DNA of 64,000 bases from positions 23,528,652 through 23,592,651 of the forward strand of contig OW388292.1 in NCBI GenBank assembly GCA_936450465.1. Reading direction: 5' to 3'. The notes under the pieces are model-generated. The model made no database searches. It was not told the DNA's origin and saw nothing but the letters and a program-made list of their open reading frames with translations. Shown in pieces: positions 36,397-47,630 of the stretch. The position numbers were made by a program, and so were the translations under genes. The stretch comes from Gibbula magus (lineage: Eukaryota; Mollusca; Gastropoda; Trochida; Trochidae). The number at the start of each line of letters is the position of its first letter. The first letter of the stretch is position 1.

Positions 36397-37308
36397 CTGA
36401 TTCTGATAGTACGTCACCATCCTCTGGATAGAGTATTATGTGACGGGGGTGTGTACGCAATGCGGCGGCTATTGGTACGTGGTCAGACGGGTAGTGAAAG
36501 TCTCGACTGAGTCACTCATGACAGTCTCTAGTGGCAGGTTGTTCCATTCGGGAATAGTTCTTGGGTAGAATGAATTTATGTAGGCTGAGGTGTTGGTTGA
36601 GAGGTGGTTGGACTTGTACGGGTGGTTAGATCGGTTCCTGTTGTTGCTGTGTAGTAATTTAGAAGAGTCTATGGCAATCTTGTTATTGACTATTTTGTAC
36701 ATCATTGTTAGTCGGGACTGCTTCCTTCGACTATGGAGACTGGACCAGTTCATGGTTAGCACAGACAAATCGTGCAGCTCTTCGCTGTACGGCTTCCAGG
36801 TAGTCGATGTCGTTTACCTGGTATGGATCCCAGACGGAGGAAGCATACTGGAATGTTGACCTTACGAGGGTTATGTAGGCTGTTTCTTTAAGTTTAGTGG
36901 GACACTGATGGAGATTCCTGCGTAGGAATCCAAGAGTGCTATTAGCTCTCTTTACTGTTTTGTCGATATGCGTTCTCCATTTGGCGTCACTACTGAGTAA
37001 GACTTTCAGGTATGGATTTTGTCGGACTTGGTCTAGCACAGAGTCATGTAGAATATAGGTTCCAGTGATTGCTTGCTGATCTTCGGTGTAGTTTCAACAC
37101 GTAGCACTTCTTAGGGCTGAACTTCATGTGCCATCTGATGGACCAGGCTTGCAGTGAGGCTAAATTTTTCTGTAGTTGTACTTGATCTTCTGCTGACTTG
37201 GTAGATCTATATAATAAACAATCATCTGCGAATAGGCGCACTTGTGACTGGACCTCAGCTGGCAGGTCATTGATATAGCACAGGAAAAGTAACGATCCTA
37301 ATACTGTG
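36397..37308 (-). pseudogene. Non-LTR retrotransposon (LINE) ORF2 fragment, 5'-truncated
   Basis: Minus-strand reading starts within the reverse transcriptase as VLGSLLFLCYINDLPAEVQS, then VRLFADDCLLYR (catalytic FADD, about 37220), MKFSPKKCYVLKLHR, WRTHIDKTVKRANSTLGFLR, TLVRSTFQYASSVWDPY, AVQRRAARFVC, and a C-terminal block ending SFYPRTIPEWNNLP (about 36545). This is the classic order of thumb and post-polymerase motifs in Jockey/CR1-like LINEs. Two frame changes (near 37042 and 36750) and the missing 5' two-thirds make it dead. Comparison with copy W (GTAGCAATTGTGAAAG at 23207) shows where it inserted. Confidence 0.85.
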
Positions 37309-38112
37309 TATCAATTGTGAAAGTTGCATGCACATAACAAATTGTGATCACCACTTAAAATAACTGGTAATGCTGTTTCAAGGCATGCATATGTATAGAA
37401 TTAAGGAATCCAGTTTGACACTTTTACAGTTTGATAGGCCAGAATGAAAAGAGAGTAAAATAGAATTATCGCCGACTGAGCATTAACAAAGATTAAATTG
37501 AAACTTAAGTTACATATTAATACATATGTCATGGCAAAACTTATTTTTAGAATTGTTTAATCATTCAGTTAGATGGACAATGTATATGACGTCTACCCTG
37601 AACTGATAAACAATTAAGTGAAATAAAATTGAACCACAAAATAAACACTATTTTTTTGCTTTATATGATATGTATAAGTGTTTCAGGGGAATAATAATCG
37701 TCATCTCATAATTCTCAAATTAACACAATACTAATCGAACATGGTACATCATATTTTACACTCTTACGAATCCACCTTCTACGAACCGGCTCTTCATACG
37801 AAAACACTGGTTCCTATGCATGTTCATTGTAGACGTTTTACTGTTTATAAATACTGCTAAACTATGACAAAATTAAAATCAATTTTAACTTAAAACCAAT
37901 AAACTTCATAGTGATTTCAAATAAAGTGAAATGTGCACGTGTAGTTGTTACTATAATAATATTGACAATATCGGCGGTAATATTTTCTCAGAAGACAAAA
38001 TTGAATACGTTTTTAATATTTGTTGACATATGTCATATGACATAATTATGATCTAGACTCCTTGTGTACAGTTTAATATATCATACATGTGCATAAACAC
38101 GAACAACACGTT
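37309..38112 (+). repeat. Large dispersed repeat, copy Y (third part)
   Basis: AATTGTGAAAGTTGCATGCA resumes the match to W (23212). 37515-37880 is also nearly identical to 26475-26840. 37890-38105 matches 24150-24345. Confidence 0.8.
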
Positions 38113-39101
38113 TAAGTCTTTTAAATTGTGTCCAGCAAACATTTGCAGTTTACAGTTCCATTTCCAAGGAAAACTGCTTGTTCAACTAAACAATATTGTT
38201 CCCTCTCACAACTGCCTAAAGGCAATGGTGTTTCCGAGATTCAAATGTTAGGAAAATTGCCCGAAAATTGCAATTGCATCGAAGTCATCTTGTGGTAATT
38301 ATCTTTAATTACTAGTTATTGATTGATTCTTAATGTTATCCTGACAAATTTGTTATTCAGGAAGATTCAGTAGGCAATCTTGATGCTCCTCCCCACGGCT
38401 TTCTATAGATAATAACGGGGCCACACTTCAATAGATTAATGGTATTGCTTTAGCCTAGGGCTAGTTTACCCTCAGCAACAGGATTGTATTTAAATCTTTA
38501 GTAATACAGGTACAACCCCTCTCCTATGTAACGTGACACGGTGGCACCCGACAGGGATGTTGTTCTTCTTGTTTAATGAGATGGGTATCTGCAAAAAAAA
38601 GTTAATTGGTGGTAACATTAGCAATTAATCTAGACAAAACAAGAAATGATAAAATGTTGAGTTGCTGGAGTTACATGCTAGTTGTTGTTTATTATTTTGT
38701 GTCACACCTGTAATCGTATATCTGAAAGTATAAATGTATTTAAGTATTCAGATTTGTATTAGAAAACATTGCCAGGGTTCATAGGAAGTAGAATGCAAAT
38801 AGTCAGCCAGTTATGACAAGTAATTGCAAACATGGATTATGAAGGCCTGTGTCTATATGATTTATGCATTATGGCTAAAAGTGTGGATTACAAACAGCAT
38901 ATGTGTTAAAAGCCCAAATAGTTCTAATTCAATAACTTCGTCATGCTTTGAAAGGGTTTGAGCGATAACTACCCAGTAACAGGTCATCCTGCTAAAACTT
39001 GCTGTTAGAGCACTAGCTGCTACAACACAAAAGAATGTCTTTATTACTTTATTGTAACTTGACAATTTCAGTTCTAAATGTTGAACCCCGACGTACATAG
39101 A
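38113..39101. other. No recognisable gene
   Basis: A 78-codon minus frame (39098-38862) lacks a domain. No element boundary found. Confidence 0.4.
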
Positions 39102-39464
39102 GATTATTACCCGAGGAAGTGTGGCATATTACTTTTACGAAACGAGTGTGAATTTTGTATTGCCCGAGCGAGAGCGAGGGCTATACACACATTTACACGA
39201 GTTTCGTAAAAGTCATATGGCACACTTTCGAGTGTAATAATTTCTTTGTTACCCATTCTTTTCCGTTTCATCTGCGTAACAATAGATAGGAAGCGGCCCA
39301 CTTCTCTTGCGACGTCACTAACAATCGTTTTATGACGTCACAGACGACACGTACAATACGGGAAGTCGCGGTGAAACAATGGTTGCTAGGAGAATGTGAT
39401 ATGTGCCCACGTGTTCATATCAAAAATATTAACTCGGTTATTTTCAACCATATGGGTAATAATC
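39102..39464. mobile_element. GATTATTACCC-ended MITE-like repeat, copy 1
   Basis: The ends GATTATTACCC and GGGTAATAATC are inverted. A strong inner hairpin pairs TTTTACGAAACGAGTG with CACGAGTTTCGTAAAA-type sequence. The right half has TTATGACGTCACAGACGACA and GGGAAGTCGCGGTGAAACA, shared with copy 2 at 44882. Confidence 0.85.
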
Positions 39465-39969
39465 GAGTTTACCTCTGGGATAAACGTATACTGTAAAATG
39501 TGTAAGCATGACTGTAGAAGCGTTTGTATAAAGCTTCTTGTGGTTCAATCTGATGGGGGCCGACTGGTGACTGGACTTGCCATAAAGCCACAAATGGTAT
39601 AGCTAAATAGGCAGCACTCAATACAACTTTCATTTTACTTAAAGATCCGAGATCACTGACTTGTCAATTTTTACTTTACCACTGTACATTTACCACTATT
39701 GAATTCAGAAATTAGTTTTTTAAAATACTAAAGTCTGAATTTACCCTGAATCTTAACTTGATGCACTTTTAGGTTTGGGACATCGTAGACATACAAGTAT
39801 TTCAAAAGTGATAGGAAATCCACAGTCTGGCTGAAAATCTACTTGAAGTCTGCCATTTGATTCGATGCATTAGCCTTTCTCATTCTTTGTGCTGACCTGG
39901 GAACAAACATTTTAAATGTTGCTTTTCTTTGCTTAAAGATCAAAATCTAATGAAGTGTGCAATTTCAGG
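39465..39969. other. No recognisable gene
   Basis: Leads into the splice-acceptor-like CAATTTCAG before the DUF7869-type exon; would be intron if that gene were ever intact. Confidence 0.4.
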
Positions 39970-40844
39970 TGAAGCTGTCCTTCCTTATGGTTGGCCACAC
40001 GCATGAAGACGTGGATCAGATGTTCTCCACCTTTTCGCAGCAACTCCACAGAGAAGAGGCTGGCACAGTAGAGGAGCTGCACCAGGTCTTGAGACGTGCA
40101 TACACACCAGCACCGGCATCTACAACACTTGGCAGCGTTTGGGATGTTCGAAAGCTGTTTCAAAACGAAGACTGCATCAAAGGATACTCAGTCAATCACG
40201 TCTTTGTGTTGAAGGAAAAGGAAGGACGGATCCACCTGACCTATAAAGATTGGCCTTTGTCCATTGAACAATACAGAGAAGCGAACCTTGACATCTCTGC
40301 AAAATTTAAAGATCTAGAACCTGTGCAAGCCAATCTAGCTGAGGTCGAGAGAGTGAGGCTCCATAAATGCGGATCTTCCAAAGTGGCTGCGATCATCCAG
40401 ATTGAGTCCTGATCAGGTGGAATGGTGGTTTCAGTACCTGCAGTCACTTCATCTACGAGGCAGACCAACAATTCATCCTCGGATGTTCAGTGAGGCTTTT
40501 TTCGTACTCCACGGAAGAAGACTCCTTCCCTGAACAGCTAAGGATGGCCATAACAAGGAAAGAAAACAAGAGAAGAAAGAGATCAGTGGTAAGAATTGCT
40601 AAACACAATTGCATTTATTTATTCCAAATAAATGTTTTAATGCAACTAACAGTTCTCAATTTCATCTAGAATTTTGAAATAGAATAGAAGACTAGGGATG
40701 GTAAAGATGTTGCCTCATAGGTTTATATTGAGATAATTAGCATGTCCAATAAAGATTCGAGATTTCATTACACTATAAAATATATATAATTATTTTATGT
40801 GTTCTTTCCAGGTCGGTGTCACACACAAGAGGTGGCAACGTTGA
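39970..40844 (+). pseudogene. DUF7869-type transposon-associated protein, C-terminal exons, frameshifted
   Basis: Exon 1 begins after the acceptor CAATTTCAG and reads VKLSFLMVGHTHEDVDQMFS, the hallmark of DUF7869 proteins (SFLxVGHTHEDxD, probably an RNase-H-like catalytic segment of a mobile-element protein). It continues VWDVRKLFQNEDCIKGYSVN and VFVLKEKEGRIHLTYKDWPL to a TGA at 40410. A single frame change near 40406 restores an open frame (QQFILGCSVRLFSYSTEEDS, ITRKENKRRKRSV) to a donor GTAAGA at 40589. The acceptor TTCTTTCCAG ends at 40811, and exon 2 adds VGVTHKRWQR and a stop at 40842-40844. Earlier exons are not evident in the window. The intron shows this is not a processed copy. The domain name is from memory of the motif. 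Confidence 0.7.
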
Positions 40845-41800
40845 GATGTCACAGCAGGGATAGAGGAGCTTGGAGCCTGGGACGGTAGTGTTGGATAAAG
40901 CAGTCAGAATGTCTTCCGCTGTTTGTTTGTTATGCTCATAATTTGGACACTAATTGTTACCAAACTGGACACATAATCATTATAATGTGCCGATATATGA
41001 GGGGAGTTTAGCTAAGTACATCCTGATGCCTTTATATGATTGATTTTGACAATTATGACTTATGTATTGTAGTATTGTAGTGTACATATTTGTAAAATTG
41101 TCATATTGTTCGTTCTAAAGTGTATCTCTGAAACGTAATTCTCAGCTTTCATCTTCAACAAATTTCTTTCATAGTTCTTTATCAATCTCTCTGAAACTGT
41201 ACACATGCTTTGGATGTATATCAGTGCATGATATGCATGTGCTTTTTAGGGTGAATTGGACAAATATTTTAAGTTCTGACCCTTGACTTTGAGCGCTCAG
41301 CTCTCTTATTTCAGACTGGATTAAACTTTAACCTAGCTTGGCTCAAACTAATAAATGATATGTCTTTGAACCTTGAAACAATGTGTTTCAATTGACCATT
41401 GGCCAATGAGGTAGTCATATTCTTTGACCGTATATGACCTTTGATAAAAGTCACATTTTTGGAAGTTCCACAATAAATGTGTCATCCGAGGCCCTTGCAC
41501 ATAGTTTTTATGTCAAATAATGAGGTCATAACCTTTGACTTTGTAACAGGAAAGTTTGTTCATCATTTGGACATTTGTTTCATATTCTTGTAAAAAATCA
41601 ATTAATTGTATATATTCAACTTTCTGTTTTACATTAATTTAATATAATAATAATCAACTCTCAATTGTGTTTTGTGTTCTCTTTTCTTCATTTCTCATAC
41701 CACACAATCAGATATAATGGAGGAAATTAGACCAGCGTCCATTTTATAAAAATTCTTAATGAATTGATTCATGTTTTAGTACAAATTGCTAAAACTGTAC
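40845..41800. other. No recognisable gene
   Basis: Repeated words such as TTTGACTTTG, GACCTTTGA and GAGGTCATA look like decayed low-complexity repeats. No frame supported. Confidence 0.4.
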
Positions 41801-41804
41801 TTAA

Positions 41805-42158
41805 AGCGGCAGTAGCACGTTTTTACGCTGAAATATGTCTTTGAAATGTATTAGAAAAATAATAACACCAATAGTAAAACATCGTTCCCACTTTGGAAAA
41901 TCAAGTTAAAAAATGAGTGTACATGGTTCTGTAAAGTCATGGGAATCGTTTTTGTCATTCGAAATAATAAAATATGTTCACAATAAAATGGCCACCATGC
42001 AATTTTTGCTTCATACGCAACACCGTTATTACCACTACGGATAATTGGTTTGTCTAATAAGATATTTTACCCTCTAAAGTAAATATAAATGTCATAAACT
42101 ATCAGTATAAATGAGAAATTTGAAAAAATAAATTTTGCAAAAAACGTGCTACTGTCCC
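41805..42158. mobile_element. TTAA-type MITE, copy E
   Basis: The left end AGCGGCAGTAGCACGTTTTT follows TTAA (41801-41804). The right end AAAACGTGCTACTGTCCCT precedes TTCA, probably a mutated TTAA. The inner CCACTACGGATAATTGG and TTTTACCCTCTAAAGT blocks match, inverted, the left part of copy A, so it belongs to the same broad family. Confidence 0.8.
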
Positions 42159-42263
42159 TTCAAGGGATGTAATTCATTCAATGAAATAATATTATTTTCT
42201 ACATTTGATATCATTCGTTAAAAACTATTCACAGTGTGTAATAACATAGCATGTTGTTAATAT

Positions 42264-42560
42264 TGACGGGATAGCACAGTGGTTAGCGCGATCTGCTTCG
42301 GATCAAGAGGTCCGGGGTTCGAATCTCGTCAGGGGCACTGCAACTTTGTCTGCAGTAGAGAACTGTTCTACACGCAGTAAGGTTTGGGTGCAACGCTACA
42401 CTGAATTTCAGCGTAGTACCACCCATGGTTCGCTAGTTCCAGCCGATGCTCGCAGGTTTCACCGCAATGCATAGCCACATGGCACTGCGGGCTTTCTCCC
42501 TGCCATAATACTAGCAGCAGCGATATAAGTGAAATACTCTTGAAAGCCCAGCTCACCTCA
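42264..42560 (+). mobile_element. tRNA-derived SINE
   Basis: The head GATAGCACAGTGGTTAGCGC (A box) and GGGGTTCGAATCTC (B box) has tRNA spacing, with CTGCTTCGGAT in the anticodon region. The acceptor stem does not pair as a tRNA should. The body (CTGCAGTAGAGAACTG, TTTCACCGCAATGCATAGCC) ends in AGCGATATAAGTGAAATACT, a tail of the kind SINEs share with partner LINEs. Confidence 0.8.
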
Positions 42561-43979
42561 TTTTGTCCGTCAGGTCAGGTTTATACATGTAGCTTGTTGC
42601 TTCGAAGTTTATCCATTTAAAATCATTTTAAAGAAGTTTGCAGTTTAATAGGAATTTGAAAAAAGTTCAATAAATAAGATAATTCTTGGAAAACAGTATT
42701 ACAAAAGTACCATTGGAAAAATAAATTCCATTGGAAATGCAATGCATGTTATCAGTTTGAAATGATACAAATATTCATATCCGGATAAGTATTTTAAATT
42801 ATTTCTCATAGAAAGGGATGTTTTCACCTTAGCAAATGATATATTGAGTGGGGGAAAACAATCCATCCCCCCAAAAAATCCACCTCCCCCCCAAAAAAAG
42901 ATTCCATTGGAAAAAAAATATTCCATTGGAATTTTTTTTCAAATTTTGTTTAACCTGTTTTTTGTCATAGACTATAACACCAGTGTGCCAAAAGTGAACT
43001 GCATAAGCGAAAAACATATTTATCGATGTACTTTTTTGTCACGACAAACTTCGGACTCGGCCGGATTTCCAAAGATAAACCGGAGACCATTCTATCATTT
43101 CATAGTGTAATAGTGTAATAAATAAATACATATTTAATCTACATATATGGCGTGATTGTAAAACGCACGGCACAAAAGGCACCTGCCATCTCTTATGTCA
43201 TAAAACTTGCTGAATCAATAAAGAGGTCGAATTCATGGAAGAATGTTCGAGTGCATCCGCCGCATGATTCATATCAATTTGAATAATAATTTGATGACAG
43301 TTTTCCAAAGAGAGTGATATTTCATGTTAACTTTTTTTTTAAATCTCTTTTCGAGATGACAGTAACATTTCAATACCTTTAAATTGACAGATGAATTTTG
43401 GATTATCCACTATTGTAATGAACATGCGCCATCAAAGCCCATTAAACAACACTGAAGAGGAACATCAACATAGCCATTGATGGAATAGTATGAAGGTTGC
43501 TCAACGCAACTTCTTTGAAACAATATTCATGAGTGAAATATGAGATGACTTTAAGGTAAACCATATTAGGTGTTGGTATAAATCATTCTTAAGATGTCAG
43601 TTGAGAGTGATGAGTGCACTGCTTCAGTGTATGAGCAGCTATAGTATACATTCTTGTATTGTTCGGGCCGAGTCCCTTTTTGTTGTAGGGTTGATGAGTA
43701 TGCTCTGTATCAACAATTTAAACAGTTTTACACATCAAGGAATTGCTTTCTTATGATTGAATAGTGATCGACAATTTGGAAATTTTAATCATCGAGTGAT
43801 TACCTTATTAAGTGTATCTTTGTAGTTTATATGACTATTAGAACACGTCCACAGCACTTTAATGTTTCTTTCAATGAGCAAGAAATTAGAAAATGTAGTC
43901 CCTTGAAGAGCTTATATATAGTGAGACCAAATTACTTAATTGATTAATAAGCCCTTAACAACTCATTTCTCATATAATC
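42561..43979. other. No gene; TTCCATTGGAA motifs and a C-run
   Basis: The near-palindrome TTCCATTGGAA or its core recurs at about 42711, 42727, 42901 and 42920. A pyrimidine/purine-rich stretch with CCCCCCAAAAAA and CCCCCCCAAAAAAA lies at 42870-42900. Nothing coding is supported. Confidence 0.5.
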
Positions 43980-44881
43980 ACTCATGCAGCTAATATATAA
44001 TAATATCGATTATACAAACTATATATGTACATTCATTAAGCAGCTTCATAATACAATTGATTATGTCTGATTCAGTCTCAGAAGTTATAGCCTGTGGTAA
44101 GGAAGATTGATTACTTTCTTTGCAAGGACATTTGAATGACACAGGTACTGCGCAAGGCAAACTCTGTGCTAGTCAAGAGACGAGTTTTAATATCTCCTTT
44201 GTTGAAGGAGTTCTACCTGTATTAGTTAGTTTAATTCTATTTTTGGATTATAATGGAAACTGAAATATTGTGTTACAATGAATAACAAAATTGGGATATA
44301 TATTTATGTATAACTATGAAAACCAAGATCTATGGATGATTAGCTCAGTTCAATATCCATAGGTCTTGACTTTCCTGCATCGATATAACTGTTTAAACGC
44401 CTCAACGTATATATAGTCAGCTACTAAAGTGTCGATAATATTTATCCAATAATGCACACAGATACCACTGAATTCCCATAACACCAAACGTATTTTTCAC
44501 ACTGATTAGGGTTACTGACTCGGTTAGGGTTTTTGTCAATTGAGTCTTTTGTTTCAAATCCGTTCATTAGCTGCGCAAGAGCCAAAAAAGTACATATACT
44601 GCAGCAAGACTGAACTAGCGCGACTTGTGTGTAGATGTGAGTAAACGATTGAAGATTGTTGAAATCGCTTTGCTGATTACTTGCTTACCATCTCCATGTA
44701 TGTTAGAGAACTCATCATTGTCACTATGAATTAATATTTAAACAAGAATGTATGCTTACTAGAAATTGACAATATGGTTTCATGAAACCAAAAGCAGGTT
44801 AGAACCTTGATAAAAAAAATGAAATTATTTTGATACACAAAAGTTCACGCCTGAACATCTTCAATCCATGTAAGTTATAGA

Positions 44882-45221
44882 GATTATTACCCGAGGTGTT
44901 TCATATGACTTTTACGAAAAGAGTATACTAGTGTGAAATTTGCACGAGTTTCGTAAAAGTCATATGACACACTTTCGAGTGTAATAATTTCTTTATTACC
45001 CATTTTATTCCATTTAATTGGCGTAAAAATAACAAGGAAACGGCCCACTTCTCTTGCGACGGCAAGCTACAGTGACGTCACGAACAATCGTTTTATGACG
45101 TCACAGACGACACAATACGGGAAGTCGCGGTGAAACATTGGTTGCTAGGCAAACGTGATATGTGCATATGTGCTCATATCAATAATATTAACTCGGTTAT
45201 TTTCAACCATATGGGTAATAA
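44882..45221. mobile_element. GATTATTACCC-ended MITE-like repeat, copy 2
   Basis: Same ends and internal blocks as 39102-39464 (TCATATGACACACTTTCGAG, TTTATGACGTCACAGACGAC, GGGAAGTCGCGGTGAAACA). It lacks a short GAGCGAGAGCGAGGG insertion seen in copy 1. Confidence 0.85.
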
Positions 45222-46934
45222 ACACAAATATAAGACGCTGGCGAGTATTTATTGTACGATTTGATTTATTCTTATTTGTTTAAGAATATTAAGCTCAGAA
45301 AATGGCAGATTTAAGTCTTTTTTAATTACCTGTATGTGTAAAATGCTGCAATACTGACTATTGACCTGTATGGTTTTATACTGAAATTTAATTGAAATCA
45401 CAATAACTAAAATCAGTGTTGCAAGATTGAAACATTGTGAAATTGTTTTTATTTCTTCTTCGATTGTGAGTTATATTCTACATGGAAATAAGTTCCATTT
45501 CTTTTTGTCATTAAACTATTATGGTTGAACCAGGCAATTTTTCACTTGAAACCTTTATAAAAGATGCACAATAACCATGTGATAAAAGGTAAATGAAGTC
45601 GAGTTCGTAGGTCACGTGGTTTAGCCGCTATTTTGATTTTCTTTAAAATAATGTTATTTGGACATTGAAACTTTGGATGCCAATAATCCTACGCACATGT
45701 CAGAGGTATTTAAATTATGAAATATAACATAATTTAATCAGAAATGATCTGAATCCTCCAATCGTCGCTTGTGACTATATTTTCTATTGCTTTTTGTCAT
45801 TAAACTATTGGCAAATATTTAACCATTTTAGGTCTAAAACATCTTGATCTATGACAGAAGTCCGTCGCAGAATATGAGGCTCAATTTGAGAACCAACATT
45901 CCTCCAGAGAGAAGAAAAGTAATGTCACAAAGGTATTTTTTTTGTGTGTTTGAGACAAACACACATGCCAACAATAGAACAGCGGCATGGTGTCACTTAC
46001 AGTTTGACGTCATAACAACTTCTTTAAAATTTCTACTCGCAGTCATTTCAGAAGTTTATATCTATATAACTATGATTTGTTTTCTCCCGAGTATAGTGTT
46101 TCTAGTTTAACATCATTGAAATATCTTGCCGAGATCAAAGTGAACTCCTAAGAGTCTAAAATATGTTTTATATTTTTAAGATTATCATTTACACATGCAA
46201 ATTAGCGGTTTGCCCATTTGACACCTCTCCGAAGAGACATATCAGATGCACCTCGGGTGATATTTGTTTGATTCCTCTATTTGGATGAATTCGTTGGAAA
46301 TACCTTCTGGTTTGAAATATTAAATTTGTCATTTTGAATTTCATAAACTATTACAATGTTCAATCATATCTTCTTGAAGTATTGATACAATGTACCGCCA
46401 ACAGAACAAGCCTTTGCTTATATTATATTCCTGAATTGAAATTAATAATGTTCAACTAACAATAACTCTCAAAAGCATCTTGAAATGACAAACCACTCAT
46501 TGCATGATTTACATTTTAATTTTTAAGCATAAATATTATATGTTATTCTCAAGGTGAGCTACCGTCTTATTAACCCCCTGCGACGTAGTATAATTGTTCT
46601 TGGTGGACGCCATTTCTCGTAATGACTGGCTGTTCCACGGGAATATAATTCAAATAATGCCACTCTGATAAAGAGGATGATCAACTTAATTTCCCTTCCC
46701 AACGTGATACTATATCTTTGAATGTCCATCTTTAAATATCAATATTTCAACGATAGGTTCAGTTTAAAAGTTAAAGTTAAAGTGTTTACTGACTAACTAG
46801 GTTGAAACATAATTATGAAGGACGTGTAAAGAGAGAGATACATGGTATAGCTTGAGTAAATTATGTGTTGATAGTTAGTAAGATAAATATATCACGTACC
46901 AATGTTATATTTGGGATCATATACATTGAAAGGT

Positions 46935-47045
46935 TCAAATCCTTTTACCTTTATCCGGGGCGAGGCCCTTGTGGCATTCGAACCCACATCCTCAGTCAGT
47001 TACCAATTGCCAACGCCGATTGTCCCAATAGTGTTCCCAATGAGA
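46935..47045 (-). mobile_element. Possible tRNA-like SINE head
   Basis: The minus strand has TTGGCAATTGGTAACTGAC (A-box-like) and GTGGGTTCGAATGCCAC (good B box with a 5-bp T stem), followed by GGGCCTCGCCCCGG. Body boundaries unknown. Confidence 0.4.
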
Positions 47046-47630
47046 CCTCTACAAAATCGAGGTCCAACAACTGATAGTTAAGCAATCACTACCCATCTGA
47101 TAGGTATTAAATGGCAAACCTCATAGGAGCTGAATGGATTGAGACAAATTAATTATAACACGGAACAACTAGTTTCACATAGGAAGCACTCATGCTGCTG
47201 CTTAATTGAAAAGGATCATTAATATCGATAAAACAAGTTTTTAATGGACGTTAATTATGCAGCTACATAAGAAATTGATTATGTCTGATCATTATTCAGT
47301 CTCAGAAACCTCCCGATATCGTTGTCAACCAAGTTATAGCCTGTAATAAGGAATATTGATTTTCTGTGACAAAAGTCCTATTTGTGACAAACACGTATGG
47401 CGCCAATAGAACAACGATATGGTGTCGTGTATAGTTTGACGTCATAATAATTACTATATATTAATATCTTCTTGAAATATTGCCACAACGTACTGCAAAA
47501 AGAACAAGCTTTTGGTTAATATTCTATTCCTGAATTTAGATTCAAATCAATAATTTTCCATTAACAATAACTCCAAAAAGGTTTTTTAAATAACAAACTA
47601 CTTATTGCATGATTTACATTAGGAACCATA

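Larger units (their letters stand above)
43980..47630 (+). repeat. Diverged direct duplications, 44-46.5 kb versus 47.2-47.6 kb
   Basis: 44040-44110 matches 47260-47360 (ATTGATTATGTCTGAT, CAGTCTCAGAA, GTTATAGCCTGT). 45950-46020 matches 47375-47450 (ACAAACAC, CAATAGAACA, AGTTTGACGTCATAA). 46370-46520 matches 47465-47625 (ATCTTCTTGAA, AACAATAACTC, TTGCATGATTTACATT). Order is kept but spacing differs, so the second block is a contracted copy. Confidence 0.7.

Noticed and set aside
42264..42336. Functional tRNA gene
   Set aside because: A and B boxes are present but the acceptor and T stems do not pair, and a SINE body follows.
45844..46110. 88-codon plus-strand frame with a hydrophobic end
   Set aside because: The related duplicated DNA at 47.4 kb does not keep the frame; hydrophobicity follows from T-rich sequence.
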